From assembly GCA_963732695.1 (NCBI GenBank), contig CAVTAP010000007.1:62001-126000 (forward strand): 64,000 nt of DNA, given 5' to 3'. A program made the translations under genes and the position numbers. The DNA comes from CADEDH01 sp963732695. GTDB taxonomy: Bacteria > Actinomycetota > Acidimicrobiia > Acidimicrobiales > SZUA-35. Below are positions 1-8,183 of this stretch, piece by piece (position 1 is the first letter of the stretch; each line of letters opens with the position of its first letter). A model generated the notes under the pieces. It searched no databases. It saw only the letters and a list, made by a program, of their open reading frames with translations, and was not told where the DNA came from.

Positions 1-300
1 GCCCACGCCGAGGTGCTGGCGTTGCGGGACGCAGCGACCGCCGTCGGCTCCTGGCGGCTCGACGGCTGCACCATGGTGGTGACCCTGGAGCCGTGCGTGA
101 TGTGCGGCGGGGCCCTGGTCAACGCCCGGATGGGGCGGCTTGTCTACGGAGCGCCCGACCTGGGGGCCGGGGCCTGCCTCAGCCTCTACAACGTGTGCGA
201 CGACCCCCGTCTCAACCACCGCCTCGAGGTGGTGGCCGGGGTGGAGGCCGTCACCTGTGCCGCCCTGCTCACCGACTTCTTCCAGGCCCGACGCAGTTAG
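1..300 (+). CDS. tadA: tRNA-specific adenosine deaminase, 3' part
   Basis: Deaminates adenosine to inosine at the wobble position (A34) of tRNA-Arg(ACG), in the cytoplasm. The gene enters from the left edge: the first codons read His-Ala-Glu, the zinc ligand and catalytic Glu of the CDA-like fold, and PCVMC about 28 residues later supplies the two Cys zinc ligands. The C-terminal part (GAxSLYNVCDDPRLNHRLEVV) matches the TadA family rather than cytidine or guanine deaminases. About 99 residues are visible, so roughly 40-50 N-terminal residues lie outside. The reading frame starts at base 1; the GTG at 13 is internal, not the start. The gene ends in TAG and is convergent with the next gene, 16 bp away. 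Confidence 0.93.
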   Translation, partial: AHAEVLALRDAATAVGSWRLDGCTMVVTLEPCVMCGGALVNARMGRLVYGAPDLGAGACLSLYNVCDDPRLNHRLEVVAGVEAVTCAALLTDFFQARRS

Positions 301-316
301 TCGTCGGCGGGGGCGA

Positions 317-1066
317 TCAGGGCAGCCACTGCTCCACGATGTCGACCACGGCCCCGTTCTTCACCGTGATCCACACCGGCGGCACGTAGGTCTGCCCGAA
401 GTCCCGCTCCGACAGCCACTGGGTGTAGGTGATGTCCTTCGTGGCGGGGGTGCCGAAGTCGGGGATCCAGGCCACCGAGATCGAGCCCGAGGCCACCGGC
501 TCGCGGCGCAGGGTCTCGTTGGTGTTGCGGATGTAGTAGTCGTTGGGCGGGGGCGATTCCTCGCCGTCGGCCGTGGCCGCGGCGTTGGCCGGCTCGCCGC
601 TGAACCAGCAGGCCAGGTCGAACTCGAAGGCATCGGTGGAGGCGCCCCCCATGAAGCCGAAGTACAGCCCGTCGGGCAGGGCGCCGGGGCCGGGGGCGCA
701 GGCCGACTCGTCGGGGATCGTGATCGGGTTGACCGGGTCCCGAGTGGTCTTGGCGGCGGCCGTGGTGGCCGGGGCGCTGGTGGTGGCCGATCCGTTGGCG
801 CCCGCCCCGGCGGCGGTGGAGGCCGTGGACGACGTGGGCCGGCCGCCGTCGGCGCTGCCGGCCTGGCCCGCCCCGCCGGCGCCACCCGGCGCGGTGTTGC
901 CGCTTCCCGCCGGGGCGGCGGTGGCCGAGCTCGAGCTGCCGCCGGTGGCGGTATCGCTGTCGGTGCTGGCGCATCCGGCCAGAGCGAGAGCCAGCGCCGC
1001 CGAGGCGAGGGCGGAGGCCGTCAGCCGCGGCCGGCTCCGCAGGCGGGGCTGGGCGGCGGCGGTCAT
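317..1066 (-). CDS. Putative lipoprotein with Ser/Thr/Ala/Gly linker
   Basis: A 249-residue exported lipoprotein of unknown function. Residues 1-32 form a signal peptide with arginines near the N-terminus, a hydrophobic core and the lipobox LAGC, so Cys32 is probably lipidated. Residues about 35-110 are a low-complexity linker rich in Ser, Thr, Ala and Gly. The C-terminal domain (about 115-249) has a conserved-looking core with FGF, FDLACWFSGE and PPNDYYIRN. I have seen this pattern in unnamed actinobacterial lipoproteins but know no function for it. The chosen ATG at 1066 overlaps the stop of the DUF1330 gene by 4 bp (ATGA), which decides the start and implies translational coupling. A longer in-frame extension upstream lies inside that gene and is rejected. 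Confidence 0.75.
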   Translation of the reverse strand: MTAAAQPRLRSRPRLTASALASAALALALAGCASTDSDTATGGSSSSATAAPAGSGNTAPGGAGGAGQAGSADGGRPTSSTASTAAGAGANGSATTSAPATTAAAKTTRDPVNPITIPDESACAPGPGALPDGLYFGFMGGASTDAFEFDLACWFSGEPANAAATADGEESPPPNDYYIRNTNETLRREPVASGSISVAWIPDFGTPATKDITYTQWLSERDFGQTYVPPVWITVKNGAVVDIVEQWLP

Positions 1067-1353
1067 GTGAACTGGACCACCACCGCCGTCGACTCGGCGT
1101 AGCGGTGGCGCAGCGCCTTGACCGGTGCGTACTCGTCGGATTCGAGGAAGGCGTGGGCGTCTTCGAAGGTGGGGAACTCGATCAGCACCAGGCGGGTAGG
1201 TTCCCACAGCTGGGTCTCGATCACGTCCATCCGGTCGCCCCGGGCCCGGTAGACGCCGCCGAACTTCTCGGCCAGCGGCTTGGCCAACGCCTTGTACTCC
1301 TCGTAGGACTCGGGATCGTTGATCTTGGTGTCGACGATGAGCAGCGCTGACAT
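1063..1353 (-). CDS. DUF1330 family protein
   Basis: A 96-residue dimeric alpha/beta-barrel-type protein of the DUF1330 family. The sequence shows the family hallmarks: a first strand (SALLIVDTKI), the YEEYKAL helix, LIEFPTFEDAHAFLESDEYAPVKALR, and a short final strand. The function of DUF1330 proteins is not firmly established; they share the YCII/ferredoxin-like fold. The gene is the first of a two-gene unit with the downstream lipoprotein (4-bp overlap). Length is normal for the family, so the ATG at 1353 is accepted. A second DUF1330 paralogue is at 29505-29825. Confidence 0.85.
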   Translation of the reverse strand: MSALLIVDTKINDPESYEEYKALAKPLAEKFGGVYRARGDRMDVIETQLWEPTRLVLIEFPTFEDAHAFLESDEYAPVKALRHRYAESTAVVVQFT

Positions 1354-1430
1354 GGGGGGGACCTCTCTCGGCAGCGGGGGACTGGTCAGGGGGAGACGCT
1401 AGCGGGTGGGCGGTGGGGACAGGGAGCGGG

Positions 1431-2204
1431 TCAGCGTCCCTGCCAGCTGGGCTTGCGCTTCTCGGCCCAGGCCCGGCGGCCTTCGGCCACGTCGTCGGTG
1501 GCGCCGGCCACCTTGCGCATCGTCTCGCCGAAGCGGACGGCCTCGATCCAGCCCATCTCGGCCGAGCGCCACGCCACCTCCTTGGTGGCCCGCTGGGCCA
1601 GGGGAGCGGCCTCGGTCAGGGTGGCGGCCCAGGCCTGGGCCTCAGCCAGCACCCGGTCGGGCTCCACGAGGCGCCACACCAGGCCCACCTCCTTGGCCCG
1701 CTCGGCCGTCATCGGCTTGCCGGTGAGGACGAGCTCCATGGCGTCGGCCCAGCGGAGGCGTTTGGGGAGGCGGATGGCGCCCACGATGGTGGGGACGCCG
1801 ATCGAGACCTCGGGGAAGGAGAAGGTGGCGCCGGTGCCGGCGATCACGAAGTCGCAGAACAGCACCCCGGTGAGGCCGTAGCCGATGCACGGGCCGTTGA
1901 CGGCGGCGATCGTGGGCTTGAACAGCTCCATGCCGCTCTCGAACGAGTTGATCGTCGGCTTCTCCCAGAACGTGCCGCCGAAGGTGCCCACCGAGCCGGT
2001 GGAGTCCTTCAGGTCGGCGCCGGCGGAGAACACGGGGCCGTTGGCGGTGAGGATGCCCACCCAGGCGTCCTCGTCGTCCCGGAAGGCGGCCCAGGCGGCG
2101 TTGAGCTCCTCCCGGACGGCGCCGTTGATGGCGTTGCGGGCCTCGGGGCGGTTGAGGGTGATGGTGGCCACGTGATCCACCCGCTCGTACAGGACAAGGC
2201 TCAT
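1431..2204 (-). CDS. Enoyl-CoA hydratase/isomerase family protein
   Basis: A crotonase-fold protein of 257 residues, the usual length. It shows the N-terminal LNRPEARNAIN motif, the first oxyanion-hole segment FSAGADLKD, and the second oxyanion segment in AAVNGPCIGYGLTG. In canonical hydratases two Glu residues follow GA/GGG; here the corresponding segments (FSFPEVSIGVPTI) keep the first-region Glu only clearly, so hydratase versus isomerase or other crotonase activity cannot be decided. It probably acts in fatty-acid or aromatic CoA-thioester catabolism in the cytoplasm. Start: ATG at 2204 is preceded by TAGTGT seven bases upstream with no Shine-Dalgarno sequence, consistent with a leaderless transcript; a GTG at 2213 is the alternative. 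Confidence 0.88.
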   Translation of the reverse strand: MSLVLYERVDHVATITLNRPEARNAINGAVREELNAAWAAFRDDEDAWVGILTANGPVFSAGADLKDSTGSVGTFGGTFWEKPTINSFESGMELFKPTIAAVNGPCIGYGLTGVLFCDFVIAGTGATFSFPEVSIGVPTIVGAIRLPKRLRWADAMELVLTGKPMTAERAKEVGLVWRLVEPDRVLAEAQAWAATLTEAAPLAQRATKEVAWRSAEMGWIEAVRFGETMRKVAGATDDVAEGRRAWAEKRKPSWQGR

Positions 2205-2211
2205 GGTCCGC

Positions 2212-2217
2212 ACACTA
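2212..2217 (-). promoter_or_regulatory. -10 hexamer of leaderless enoyl-CoA hydratase gene
   Basis: TAGTGT on the minus strand ends seven bases before the ATG at 2204. That is the distance from a -10 box to a transcription start, so the mRNA probably begins at or next to the start codon. Seen in the sequence; leaderless initiation is inferred. Confidence 0.5.
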
Positions 2218-2354
2218 CGGGGGCGGCGGCTCGGGCGCCCGCGGGGCGTTGGGCTCGGCCGCCGTTCTGCGTCACGGAATTCGCGCCCCGCCGGCGAACT
2301 GCGTCACGTTTTCGACGGATTGCGGAGTTTTCGCGCCGTCGGTTCGGTTTCACC

Positions 2355-2390
2355 CGGTCGGTTCGGGTCGGCCGGTCGGTTCGGGTCGGC
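2355..2390. repeat. Perfect 18-bp tandem repeat, two copies
   Basis: Bases 2355-2372 and 2373-2390 are identical 18-mers (CGGTCGGTTCGGGTCGGC). A partial similar unit precedes them. They lie between the end of the AlkD-like gene and the enoyl-CoA hydratase promoter. No function is evident. Confidence 0.8.
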
Positions 2391-2397
2391 CCATCGG

Positions 2398-3114
2398 TCA
2401 GATTCGCTTGAGGGCTTCGCGGCGGGTGAGGGGGGAGAGGCGGTCGGCCCGGGACTCGACGTAGGTTCGGACGGCGTCGGGGTCGGTGCGGGCGTACTGG
2501 CGGAGGGCCCAGCCCAGGGCTTTGCGGATGAAGAAGTCGGTGTCGGTGGCCCGGCGGTCGGCGTAGGCGAAGAGGCGTTCGGCGTCGGTCCGGTCCTTCC
2601 AGAGGAGCTGGTGGAGGATGGCGGTGCGGGCCAGCCACAGGTCGTCGCCGTCCACCCAGGCGTCCATGACGGCCGACAGCTCGGGGTGGCGGGCGACCAG
2701 GGGCCCGACGGCGTGGGTGGCCAGGGCGTCCACCGTGTCCCACCACGGGCGGGTGGTGATCAGCTCGGCCAGGGCGGGGAGGTGGGCGGCAGCCAGGGCC
2801 CTGTGGTGGCGGCGGAGGGCGTCGGCGGCGGTGTACTGGAGTTCCCGGGCGGGGTCGGCCCAGCAGGCCCGGGCGAAGGCGACCAGCTCGTCGCCGGTGG
2901 CGGAGGCCAGGGCGTCGAGCGTGGGCTTCTGGGCGGCCCGGCGGGCGGGGGCGGGAACGCCGAGAAAGGTGAACTGATGCTTCATGTAGGCCGTCATCGG
3001 CTCGGCCTGGCCGGGCACGGCGGCTGCTTCGAGGGCGGCCCGGAGGCCGGCCACCAGGTCCGCGATTCTGTCGGCGGGCGAGGGGAGGGCGGCCACCGCT
3101 CCGGTGTAGCACAA
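2398..3114 (-). CDS. DNA alkylation repair protein, AlkD-like
   Basis: A 238-residue all-helical HEAT-repeat-like protein of the AlkC/AlkD DNA glycosylase superfamily. It aligns with family landmarks: MTAYMKHQFTFLGVPAPARR near the N-terminus, CWADPARELQYTAADAL, TRPWWDTVDALA with the active-site-type WWDTVD segment, and DTDFFIRKALGWALRQYA with FIRKAxGWALR near the C-terminus. AlkD enzymes excise bulky or cationic alkylated bases such as 7-methylguanine or 3-methyladenine without base flipping; substrate here is inferred from family. The GTG at 3114 is the most upstream start; a GTG at 3096 follows TACACC by six bases and may be the real, leaderless one. Confidence 0.85.
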   Translation of the reverse strand: MCYTGAVAALPSPADRIADLVAGLRAALEAAAVPGQAEPMTAYMKHQFTFLGVPAPARRAAQKPTLDALASATGDELVAFARACWADPARELQYTAADALRRHHRALAAAHLPALAELITTRPWWDTVDALATHAVGPLVARHPELSAVMDAWVDGDDLWLARTAILHQLLWKDRTDAERLFAYADRRATDTDFFIRKALGWALRQYARTDPDAVRTYVESRADRLSPLTRREALKRI

Positions 3115-3168
3115 GGGGAAGCGGCGGGATCAGGCGTTCCCGGGGCTCCGGGGTGGTAGAACTCGGCC

Positions 3169-4170
3169 ATGAGCGAACCTGTGCTGCGCCTCGGTGTCAT
3201 CTCCACCGCCTTCATCGGGACCGAGAAGGTGATCCCCGGGATCGTCAAGAGCGGGCGGTGCCGGGTGGACGCCATCGGGTCACGGTCGTTGGAAGGGGCG
3301 CGGGTGGTGGCCCGGGAGCAGGGAATCGAGCGGGCCTACGGGAGTTACGAGGAACTGCTGGCCGACCCCGGGATCGACGCCGTCTACAACCCTCTGCCCA
3401 ACCACCTGCACACCGAGTGGAACCTCAAGGCGATCGCCGCCGGCAAGCACGTGCTGGCCGAGAAGCCGCTGGCCATGAACGCGGCGGAGGCCGAGCAGGT
3501 GCGGGCGGCGGCCGAGGCGGCGGGGGTGAAGGTGGTGGAGGCGTTCATGTACCGGACGCATCCGACGTGGCTGGAGGTGAAGCGCCTGGTGAACGAGGGG
3601 GCGATCGGGCCGGTGCGCCACATCCAGACGTTCTTCGGGTACCGCAACACCGACGGGGGCAACATCCGCAACATCGTGGAGGCCGGCGGCGGGGCGCTGT
3701 ACGACGTGGGGTGCTACGCCATCAATTCGGCCCGGTGGCTGTTCGGCACCGAGCCCGAGGTGGTGGGGGCCACGATCGATCGGGACCACTCGGGTGGGGC
3801 CAGCTTCGGGACCGACACGGTGACGGCCGGGCTGCTGCGGTTCCCCAACGGGACGGCCACGTTCGCCTGCTCGACGGTGATGGAGCACGGGCAGTGGTGC
3901 CACATCATGGGGGAGGCGGGGCGGATCGAGCTGTGGATCCCGTTCAACATCCCCCTGGAGCGGCCAACGTGGATCACGGTGACCCAGGGTGGGGCGCCGC
4001 CGGAGGAGCCGGCGGTGCGCCGGGTGGAGTTCCGGGCGGTCGACGAGTACGCCACCCAGGCCGACGCCTTCGCCGCCCACGTGCTCGACGGCGCCCCGCC
4101 CCATGTGAGTCTGGAGGACTCGGTGGGCAACATGCGGGTGATCGACGCCGTCTTCGCCGCCGCCCGCTGA
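3169..4170 (+). CDS. Gfo/Idh/MocA family NAD(P)-dependent oxidoreductase
   Basis: A 333-residue cytoplasmic dehydrogenase. The N-terminal Rossmann domain starts at once (LRLGVISTAFIGTEKVIPG), with a somewhat unusual STAFIG in place of GxGxxG; conserved family blocks follow: DAVYNPLPNHLHTEW, AGKHVLAEKPLAMN with the catalytic-type EKP, and the C-terminal GGGALYDVGCYAIN, matching the GG-x-x-xDxGxH/Y pattern. Substrates in this family are sugars, polyols or dihydrodiols; the YDVGCY form is common in trans-1,2-dihydrodiol/xylose dehydrogenase-like members, but I cannot assign one. It is a single gene facing away from the AlkD-like gene. TAGAAC lies six bases before the ATG, suggesting a leaderless mRNA. 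Confidence 0.88.
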   Translation: MSEPVLRLGVISTAFIGTEKVIPGIVKSGRCRVDAIGSRSLEGARVVAREQGIERAYGSYEELLADPGIDAVYNPLPNHLHTEWNLKAIAAGKHVLAEKPLAMNAAEAEQVRAAAEAAGVKVVEAFMYRTHPTWLEVKRLVNEGAIGPVRHIQTFFGYRNTDGGNIRNIVEAGGGALYDVGCYAINSARWLFGTEPEVVGATIDRDHSGGASFGTDTVTAGLLRFPNGTATFACSTVMEHGQWCHIMGEAGRIELWIPFNIPLERPTWITVTQGGAPPEEPAVRRVEFRAVDEYATQADAFAAHVLDGAPPHVSLEDSVGNMRVIDAVFAAAR

Positions 4171-4228
4171 GCGGGCCGGGCGCTGGGCGGGTGGTTTTGG
4201 GCGCTGGGCGGGTGGGGCGGCCGGCCAT

Positions 4229-4340
4229 CTCTGACACGGGATACCGCCCAGCGCAACGCCCCGTCAGAGTTCGGCCCCCGGCGTCCGGGCCGCTCGGATC
4301 TCTGACGTCAGGAACCGCATTGCGGCCTCCCCGGTCAGAG
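4229..4340. repeat. Two intergenic palindromic units (CTCTGAC...GTCAGAG)
   Basis: Two successive units each carry a 7-bp inverted repeat, CTCTGAC and GTCAGAG: 4229-4235 with 4263-4269, and 4300-4306 with 4334-4340. The flanks ATCTCTGAC and GTCAGAGxTCG are also shared. They sit in the 264-bp gap between the dehydrogenase and the tRNA. The first could help end the upstream transcript; the repetition looks like a dispersed extragenic palindrome. Confidence 0.6.
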
Positions 4341-4421
4341 CTCGCAGCCGCCGGGCAAACGGGCGAGCCGGCGACAGGCCCCGGGTCGGCGAAAGTCGTC
4401 GTGGATCGGGGCCGGGGCCGC

Positions 4422-4427
4422 TAGTCT
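4422..4427 (+). promoter_or_regulatory. -10 hexamer of the tRNA-Ser gene
   Basis: TAGTCT ends seven bases before the first base of the mature tRNA. No clear -35 hexamer is visible. The same spacing is seen before several leaderless protein genes in this window. Confidence 0.5.
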
Positions 4428-4434
4428 CGACCCC

Positions 4435-4521
4435 GGAAGGTTGCCAGAGCGGACGAATGGGGCGGCCTCGAAAGCCGTTGTGGCCTCCGGGTCACCGTGG
4501 GTTCGAATCCCACACCTTCCG
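4435..4521 (+). tRNA. tRNA-Ser(CGA)
   Basis: An 87-nt class II tRNA. The acceptor stem pairs GGAAGGT (4435-4441) with ACCTTCC (4514-4520), followed by discriminator G4521. The anticodon loop is CTCGAAA, giving anticodon CGA, which reads the serine codon UCG. A long variable arm lies between the anticodon stem and GGTTCGAATCC-type T arm, as expected for tRNA-Ser. CCA is not encoded. The 3' end serves as the attachment site of the integrative elements that follow: its last 17 bases are repeated at 19139 and 21718. Confidence 0.95.
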
Positions 4522-4523
4522 CT
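4505..4523 (+). repeat. att site 1 (3' end of tRNA-Ser)
   Basis: The 19-mer GAATCCCACACCTTCCGCT covers the T-arm end and acceptor 3' strand of the tRNA plus two bases. It recurs perfectly at 19139-19157 and with one mismatch at 21718-21736, all in the same orientation. This is the normal signature of tyrosine-integrase insertion into a tRNA gene that restores the tRNA 3' end. Confidence 0.88.
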
Positions 4524-4538
4524 GAGTGGTTCTCAGAC

Positions 4539-4614
4539 GTTCAGGGTCGTTCATCCCGAAGCCTGCCACCTGCGGAAACGTTCAGGAGGTCCAATCCCGT
4601 TCAGGGACGTTCAG
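4539..4614 (+). repeat. GTTCA arm-type site array, left end
   Basis: GTTCA starts at 4539, 4549, 4580, 4599 and 4609, that is with spacings 10, 31, 19 and 10, beginning 16 bases after att site 1. An array with exactly the same spacings follows att site 3 (21752-21827). The 10-bp pairs are one helical turn apart, as expected for integrase arm-type binding sites. The binding role is inferred. Confidence 0.7.
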
Positions 4615-4620
4615 GGAGTA

Positions 4621-4640
4621 CAACTCTCTACTTAACTCTC
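4621..4640 (+). repeat. Paired AACTCTC sites, left
   Basis: CAACTCTC at 4621 and TAACTCTC at 4633 are 12 bp apart. The same pair geometry occurs at 19062-19083 and, inverted, at 6020-6041. These may be arm-type sites of the first integrase, distinct from the GTTCA sites. Confidence 0.45.
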
Positions 4641-4676
4641 TGAGCGACTAGGCTGGCCTCGGACGAGGAGGCGGCC

Positions 4677-5912
4677 ATGCCACGTGCACCCCGAGGTAAG
4701 CGGGTTGTCGATCCGGAGACAGGCTCGTTTGTCGTCGTCGGTCGAGCACCGAACGGCCAGCCCGAACCCTACTTCGACAAGGTCCGGGGGGTTTGGGTAG
4801 CACCCTGGCGAAAGCCCGACGGCAGGGTGGGCGACCGACCGGCAAGACCCGCGCACTAGCGACTGCATCTCGGGATCGTCACATCGCCCAAGCGGCCGAA
4901 GCTGAGCGGTTCGCTCCCCTCGCTGGCGGTTTCACGGCCGAGGCGACGGTGGCCGAACTGGGGGACTGGTGGTTCAGAAAACGTCGCTCGGCACCGTGTG
5001 CGCTCGACGTCGCTCCGTACCTACTCGAAGCAGATGAGAGTGATCAAGGACCACCTCGGCCAGTTCCAGGTACGTCGACTACGCCCCGAGCAGGCAGCGT
5101 CGTTCGTCTCGGATCTCGTGGATGCCTACTCGCCGTCGAGGGCCCGGAACATTCGTTCCTTGCTCGTCCAGGTCCTCGACGAGGCAGTTACCGTGGGGCT
5201 GGCCGAGGAGAACGTGGCCAAACGGACCAGGCCACCACGGGTTGCGCGAGTCCAGCGGCGGACGCTTACGCCGGCCGAGATCGCTCGGCTACTCCATGCG
5301 TGCGATGAGCGCTTCGTGGCCGCCGTAGCGCTTTGCTTCGTACATGGCTGGCGAGTTAGCGAGGCGCTCGGGCTGGGATGGGATGACGTCGATCTGGAGC
5401 AACGAACGGTGATCGTCCGGCGTGCCGCGACGTATCTCGATGGGACAGGTATGGTGCTCGGCCCTACGAAGACGGTTCGAACGGCTGGTCGACATCTTCT
5501 TGGACCGACGGTCGTAGAACTGCTTCTCGCCCATCGGTCTCGTCAGACGGCCGACCGCGCTCAGATTGGTGCGGCGTGGCCGGAGTACTCCTATGAGGGG
5601 CAAGCCGTTGACCTCGTGTTCACGACCACGGCTGGCAGCCCAATGCTCCGTCAGCACGTGGATCGAGCCATTCGACGGGCTGCTCTCGACGCTGGGCTCG
5701 ACCCGACTCAGCTTGGGACCCACGCCGGCCGGCGATCAGTGGTCACCAACCTCTATGCCTCGGGGTCCTTGGATCTCTCCGACGTGGCCAGTTTCGTGGG
5801 CCACTCCGACGTGGCGACGACGAGGGGCTACGTCCAGCACGAGGGCGATCGTCCTCTACTTGTGAGCCAGAGAGCACTGGAGTATCTCGATCCACCGCAG
5901 ACGAACGATTGA
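4677..5912 (+). pseudogene. Tyrosine recombinase/integrase of inner element, frameshifted
   Basis: Phage-type integrase next to the tRNA it targets. Three segments in alternating frames rebuild one protein of about 410 residues: MPRAPRGKRVVDPE... from 4677, a middle part in another frame from about 4835 to 4977 (KTRALATASRDRHIAQ...), and the rest back in the first frame (ENVARHRV...TYSKQMRVIKDHLG). The catalytic domain is intact, with Arg in HGWRVSEALGL, the HxxR box THAGRR, GHSDVATT and the nucleophile Tyr in RGYVQH. Two compensating single-base indels therefore separate the N-terminal arm-binding and core-binding parts. Either the gene is inactive or the assembly has errors. It would excise or integrate the element at tRNA-Ser. 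Confidence 0.85.
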
Positions 5913-6454
5913 TCGCCGGCTCGGTTTCCTGTCCAGTAGGAAGATCTCGATGAGGTGGGATTCCGCTCACAGTGACATAATCCGTGGTCAGACATCGATC
6001 CAGTGGCGTTCACCAGTGACTGAGAGCTAACGTGAGAGTTACAGCGTTCAGCTGCGACACCGCTTCTATCTCCGCAATCGTTTCCAGCTACCCAAACGGT
6101 TGATCGCGACTCGCCGGCACATCACGCCACCGGGTTGGCGCTCGTAAGCAGCTGCAGCGTCTCGCAGGCTGAGACACGAGGGCTACCAGGCTAACGGGGT
6201 CGGTGTGGGATGCCGGCTAGCAACCACATCAACATCCTCATCCGCATCGAACCACTACCGGTGTGAAAGGTCAACTTCACTACCTCGGCATCAGCCCGGC
6301 TAGTCGGGCCAGGCCAGCTACACCGCTGATCCGAACGGCTGACAGTCCCGAGCCGAAGTATGTATCTTGATCGGCGCCGTGTCATGTGGCGGGATGGGGA
6401 TCGACGACGTAGGTTGGGCAGTCTGAGGAAGAGAGATGGGGGCGTGCAGCGGCG
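5913..6454. other. Intergenic stretch downstream of integrase
   Basis: About 540 bp with no convincing gene on either strand. It contains one structure of note: bases 6020-6041 are the inverted copy of 19062-19083 (20 of 22 bases match), built from two CTCTC-type half-sites 12 bp apart. The rest shows nothing I recognise. Confidence 0.5.
6020..6041 (-). repeat. 22-bp repeat, inverted relative to 19062-19083
   Basis: The minus strand reads TAACTCTCACGTTAGCTCTC followed by AG. It matches 19062-19083 at 20 of 22 positions. The two sites bracket the cargo of the inner element and lie close to its integrase and its right att site. Confidence 0.6.
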
Positions 6455-7225
6455 ATGGATGTCGGGATCACTGGAGGCGAACTAATCTTGGGGCTTCTAC
6501 TCGGAGCCCTCGCCGGCTCGTCAATTGTTGAGGTAGGGAAGGTATTCTTCGGATTCAGAAGCAGGTTTCATATTCGTCACACGGCGAAGTTCATCGAGCG
6601 AGGCGACCTTCTATTCGCAGGACTCGATATACCCCGTGGGTATCTCCACGAGGTCTATCATAGCCCTTACGACGCGTGGCCGCAGCTTCGAGAGCTTCTC
6701 GGTATTCATCCGTTTGGGCGATTGGAAACACAGATACGGTTTCGGGGCTTTCGACTCCGTTTCGCTACCGTCTTCGACCTTCCATTAGAGCAATACACCG
6801 CCCAACTGGCCTCCGCCATGGCATATGCTGTGACTGGACCGATGCGGTATCCCGAGCTACTTCTGGGGTTCGGTGGAGAGGGGCTTCAGAGCGCCTGGCT
6901 CAATCGCCTTCGAGATTCTCGCGCTGATGAGCCACAGGACGTAATAGACGCGCTGGCGGGCCCGGATGGCAGCCTACGGGAGACGAGCCACTTCACTACG
7001 CAAGGCCTCGACAACCTACAAGTACTGCTCAGCGCTCGTTGGCAGCGATGCGTCCGCGGCTGGGCTCTGGCAGTTACAGCGGTTGCAACCATACTCCTAT
7101 TTGCGCTATTCGACCCAACACCTATGGGGTGGGCTATCTCGGTTGCTATCGGGGTAGCGGTTGCCGGGCCAGCCTCATGGTTGATGCACGACCTTGGGAC
7201 ACTGCCCCAACGTTGGAAAGGCTAA
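6455..7225 (+). CDS. Hypothetical membrane protein (cargo cassette gene 1)
   Basis: A 256-residue protein that I cannot place in a family. Residues 8-28 (ELILGLLLGALAGSSIVEV) form one predicted membrane helix near the N-terminus, about 165 soluble residues follow, and residues 202-245 form two closely spaced helices (ALAVTAVATILLFAL and AISVAIGVAVAGPASWL), so the middle part lies on one side of the membrane. Base composition is lower in GC than the flanking chromosome. The stop is 10 bp before the GTG of the hydrolase gene, so the two are almost certainly co-transcribed. The ATG at 6455 gives the shortest sensible N-terminus. The cassette suggests a cargo function, possibly defence, but this is inference. 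Confidence 0.75.
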   Translation: MDVGITGGELILGLLLGALAGSSIVEVGKVFFGFRSRFHIRHTAKFIERGDLLFAGLDIPRGYLHEVYHSPYDAWPQLRELLGIHPFGRLETQIRFRGFRLRFATVFDLPLEQYTAQLASAMAYAVTGPMRYPELLLGFGGEGLQSAWLNRLRDSRADEPQDVIDALAGPDGSLRETSHFTTQGLDNLQVLLSARWQRCVRGWALAVTAVATILLFALFDPTPMGWAISVAIGVAVAGPASWLMHDLGTLPQRWKG

Positions 7226-7235
7226 GGTGTGAAGT

Positions 7236-8087
7236 GTGCCGACAGAGCTGACCGCACGCGCCGACTGGGAGGCTGGCCAAATCAGCAAGATTGACTTGTA
7301 TGGTGGGTACATTGAGGGTAAGAGCCAGTTGGTATTTTTCATTCATGGCTTCAACAACGACAGGCGGCGAGCCCTTGAGTACTACAAGGACTGCTTCGAG
7401 GCCTTGGCACGGACCTTTGGTCGCTCACGTCGAACTATGGATGAGCAGATCATCTTCTTCACCTGGCCTGGTGATCAATTTGATTCCAGGCTGCTCTCAG
7501 CCGCCGCGTATACATTTCAGATCTCAAAGGCAAAGGAAGTCGCCGCCGATCTCGCACAATATCTTGTAGCGCACGCGGCGCGTTTGGATTCAAGACTTGA
7601 GCTATCGTTTGTCGCACATTCTCTTGGGGCGAGGTTGACACTGGAGGTCATCCGAGAACTGAAGATGCTAGCGGCGCAGCGCGTTACTGGCAGTAGACAG
7701 ATCGAGCTAAAGGCCATGGTTCTAATGGCTGCAGCAGTGCCCGTTGGATGTTGCGAGTCCGGCGATCGCTTCCCCTCCGCAGACGCAGATCGTGAGGTCG
7801 TGCTATTCTCGAACAGAGACAAGTCCCTTGGTGCACCATTCCGGCTAGGCCAACTCGGTGACTGCGGAGGCCTGAATCCTGAGGCAGTGGGTCGCAGAGG
7901 AAACCCTAGAGGAAGATGGCAAACAGCCGTGAATACTGGGCTTGGCCATGGGGAGTATTGGAGCGGGAGAGCGCCGCAAGAACAGATGGCCGGTCTGTTT
8001 GGTTGGAAAGCTCCGCGGGAGCTGGCCAGCCGACCAGGCCAGGTTGATTACCTTGAGGGTAGAACCCTAGCAACGAGATCGCTTTAG
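7236..8087 (+). CDS. DUF900-type alpha/beta hydrolase (cargo cassette gene 2)
   Basis: A 283-residue cytoplasmic alpha/beta hydrolase. The oxyanion motif HGFNN (about residues 37-41), the strand IIFFTWPGD (about 71-79) and the nucleophile elbow AHSLGA (about 130-135) match the DUF900 family of lipase/esterase-like proteins. A probable Asp lies in the FSNRDKSL region (after strand 7) and the His in GLGHGEYW (about 230). No signal peptide is present. GTG start at 7236, 10 bp after the membrane-protein gene, with purines (AAGGTGTGAAG) upstream. Substrate unknown; phospholipase-like or other ester hydrolysis next to two membrane proteins is an inference. Lower GC than the chromosome supports horizontal origin. 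Confidence 0.82.
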   Translation: MPTELTARADWEAGQISKIDLYGGYIEGKSQLVFFIHGFNNDRRRALEYYKDCFEALARTFGRSRRTMDEQIIFFTWPGDQFDSRLLSAAAYTFQISKAKEVAADLAQYLVAHAARLDSRLELSFVAHSLGARLTLEVIRELKMLAAQRVTGSRQIELKAMVLMAAAVPVGCCESGDRFPSADADREVVLFSNRDKSLGAPFRLGQLGDCGGLNPEAVGRRGNPRGRWQTAVNTGLGHGEYWSGRAPQEQMAGLFGWKAPRELASRPGQVDYLEGRTLATRSL

Positions 8088-8183
8088 CGAATCGCTCGAC
8101 CAGCCAGGAGTTTTTCATGTAGGGTGCTCTGGGGGCCTAGCTTACGGGCTTTGAGAATGGCGAGGATTTGGGAGGGGTACGTC

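Noticed and set aside
317..1207. Longer version of the first lipoprotein (from 1207)
   Set aside because: It would bury the signal peptide and overlap most of the DUF1330 gene; the ATGA overlap at 1063-1066 gives the proper start.
4441..4635. A 64-codon frame over the tRNA
   Set aside because: It lies on the tRNA and the arm-site array; not a protein gene.
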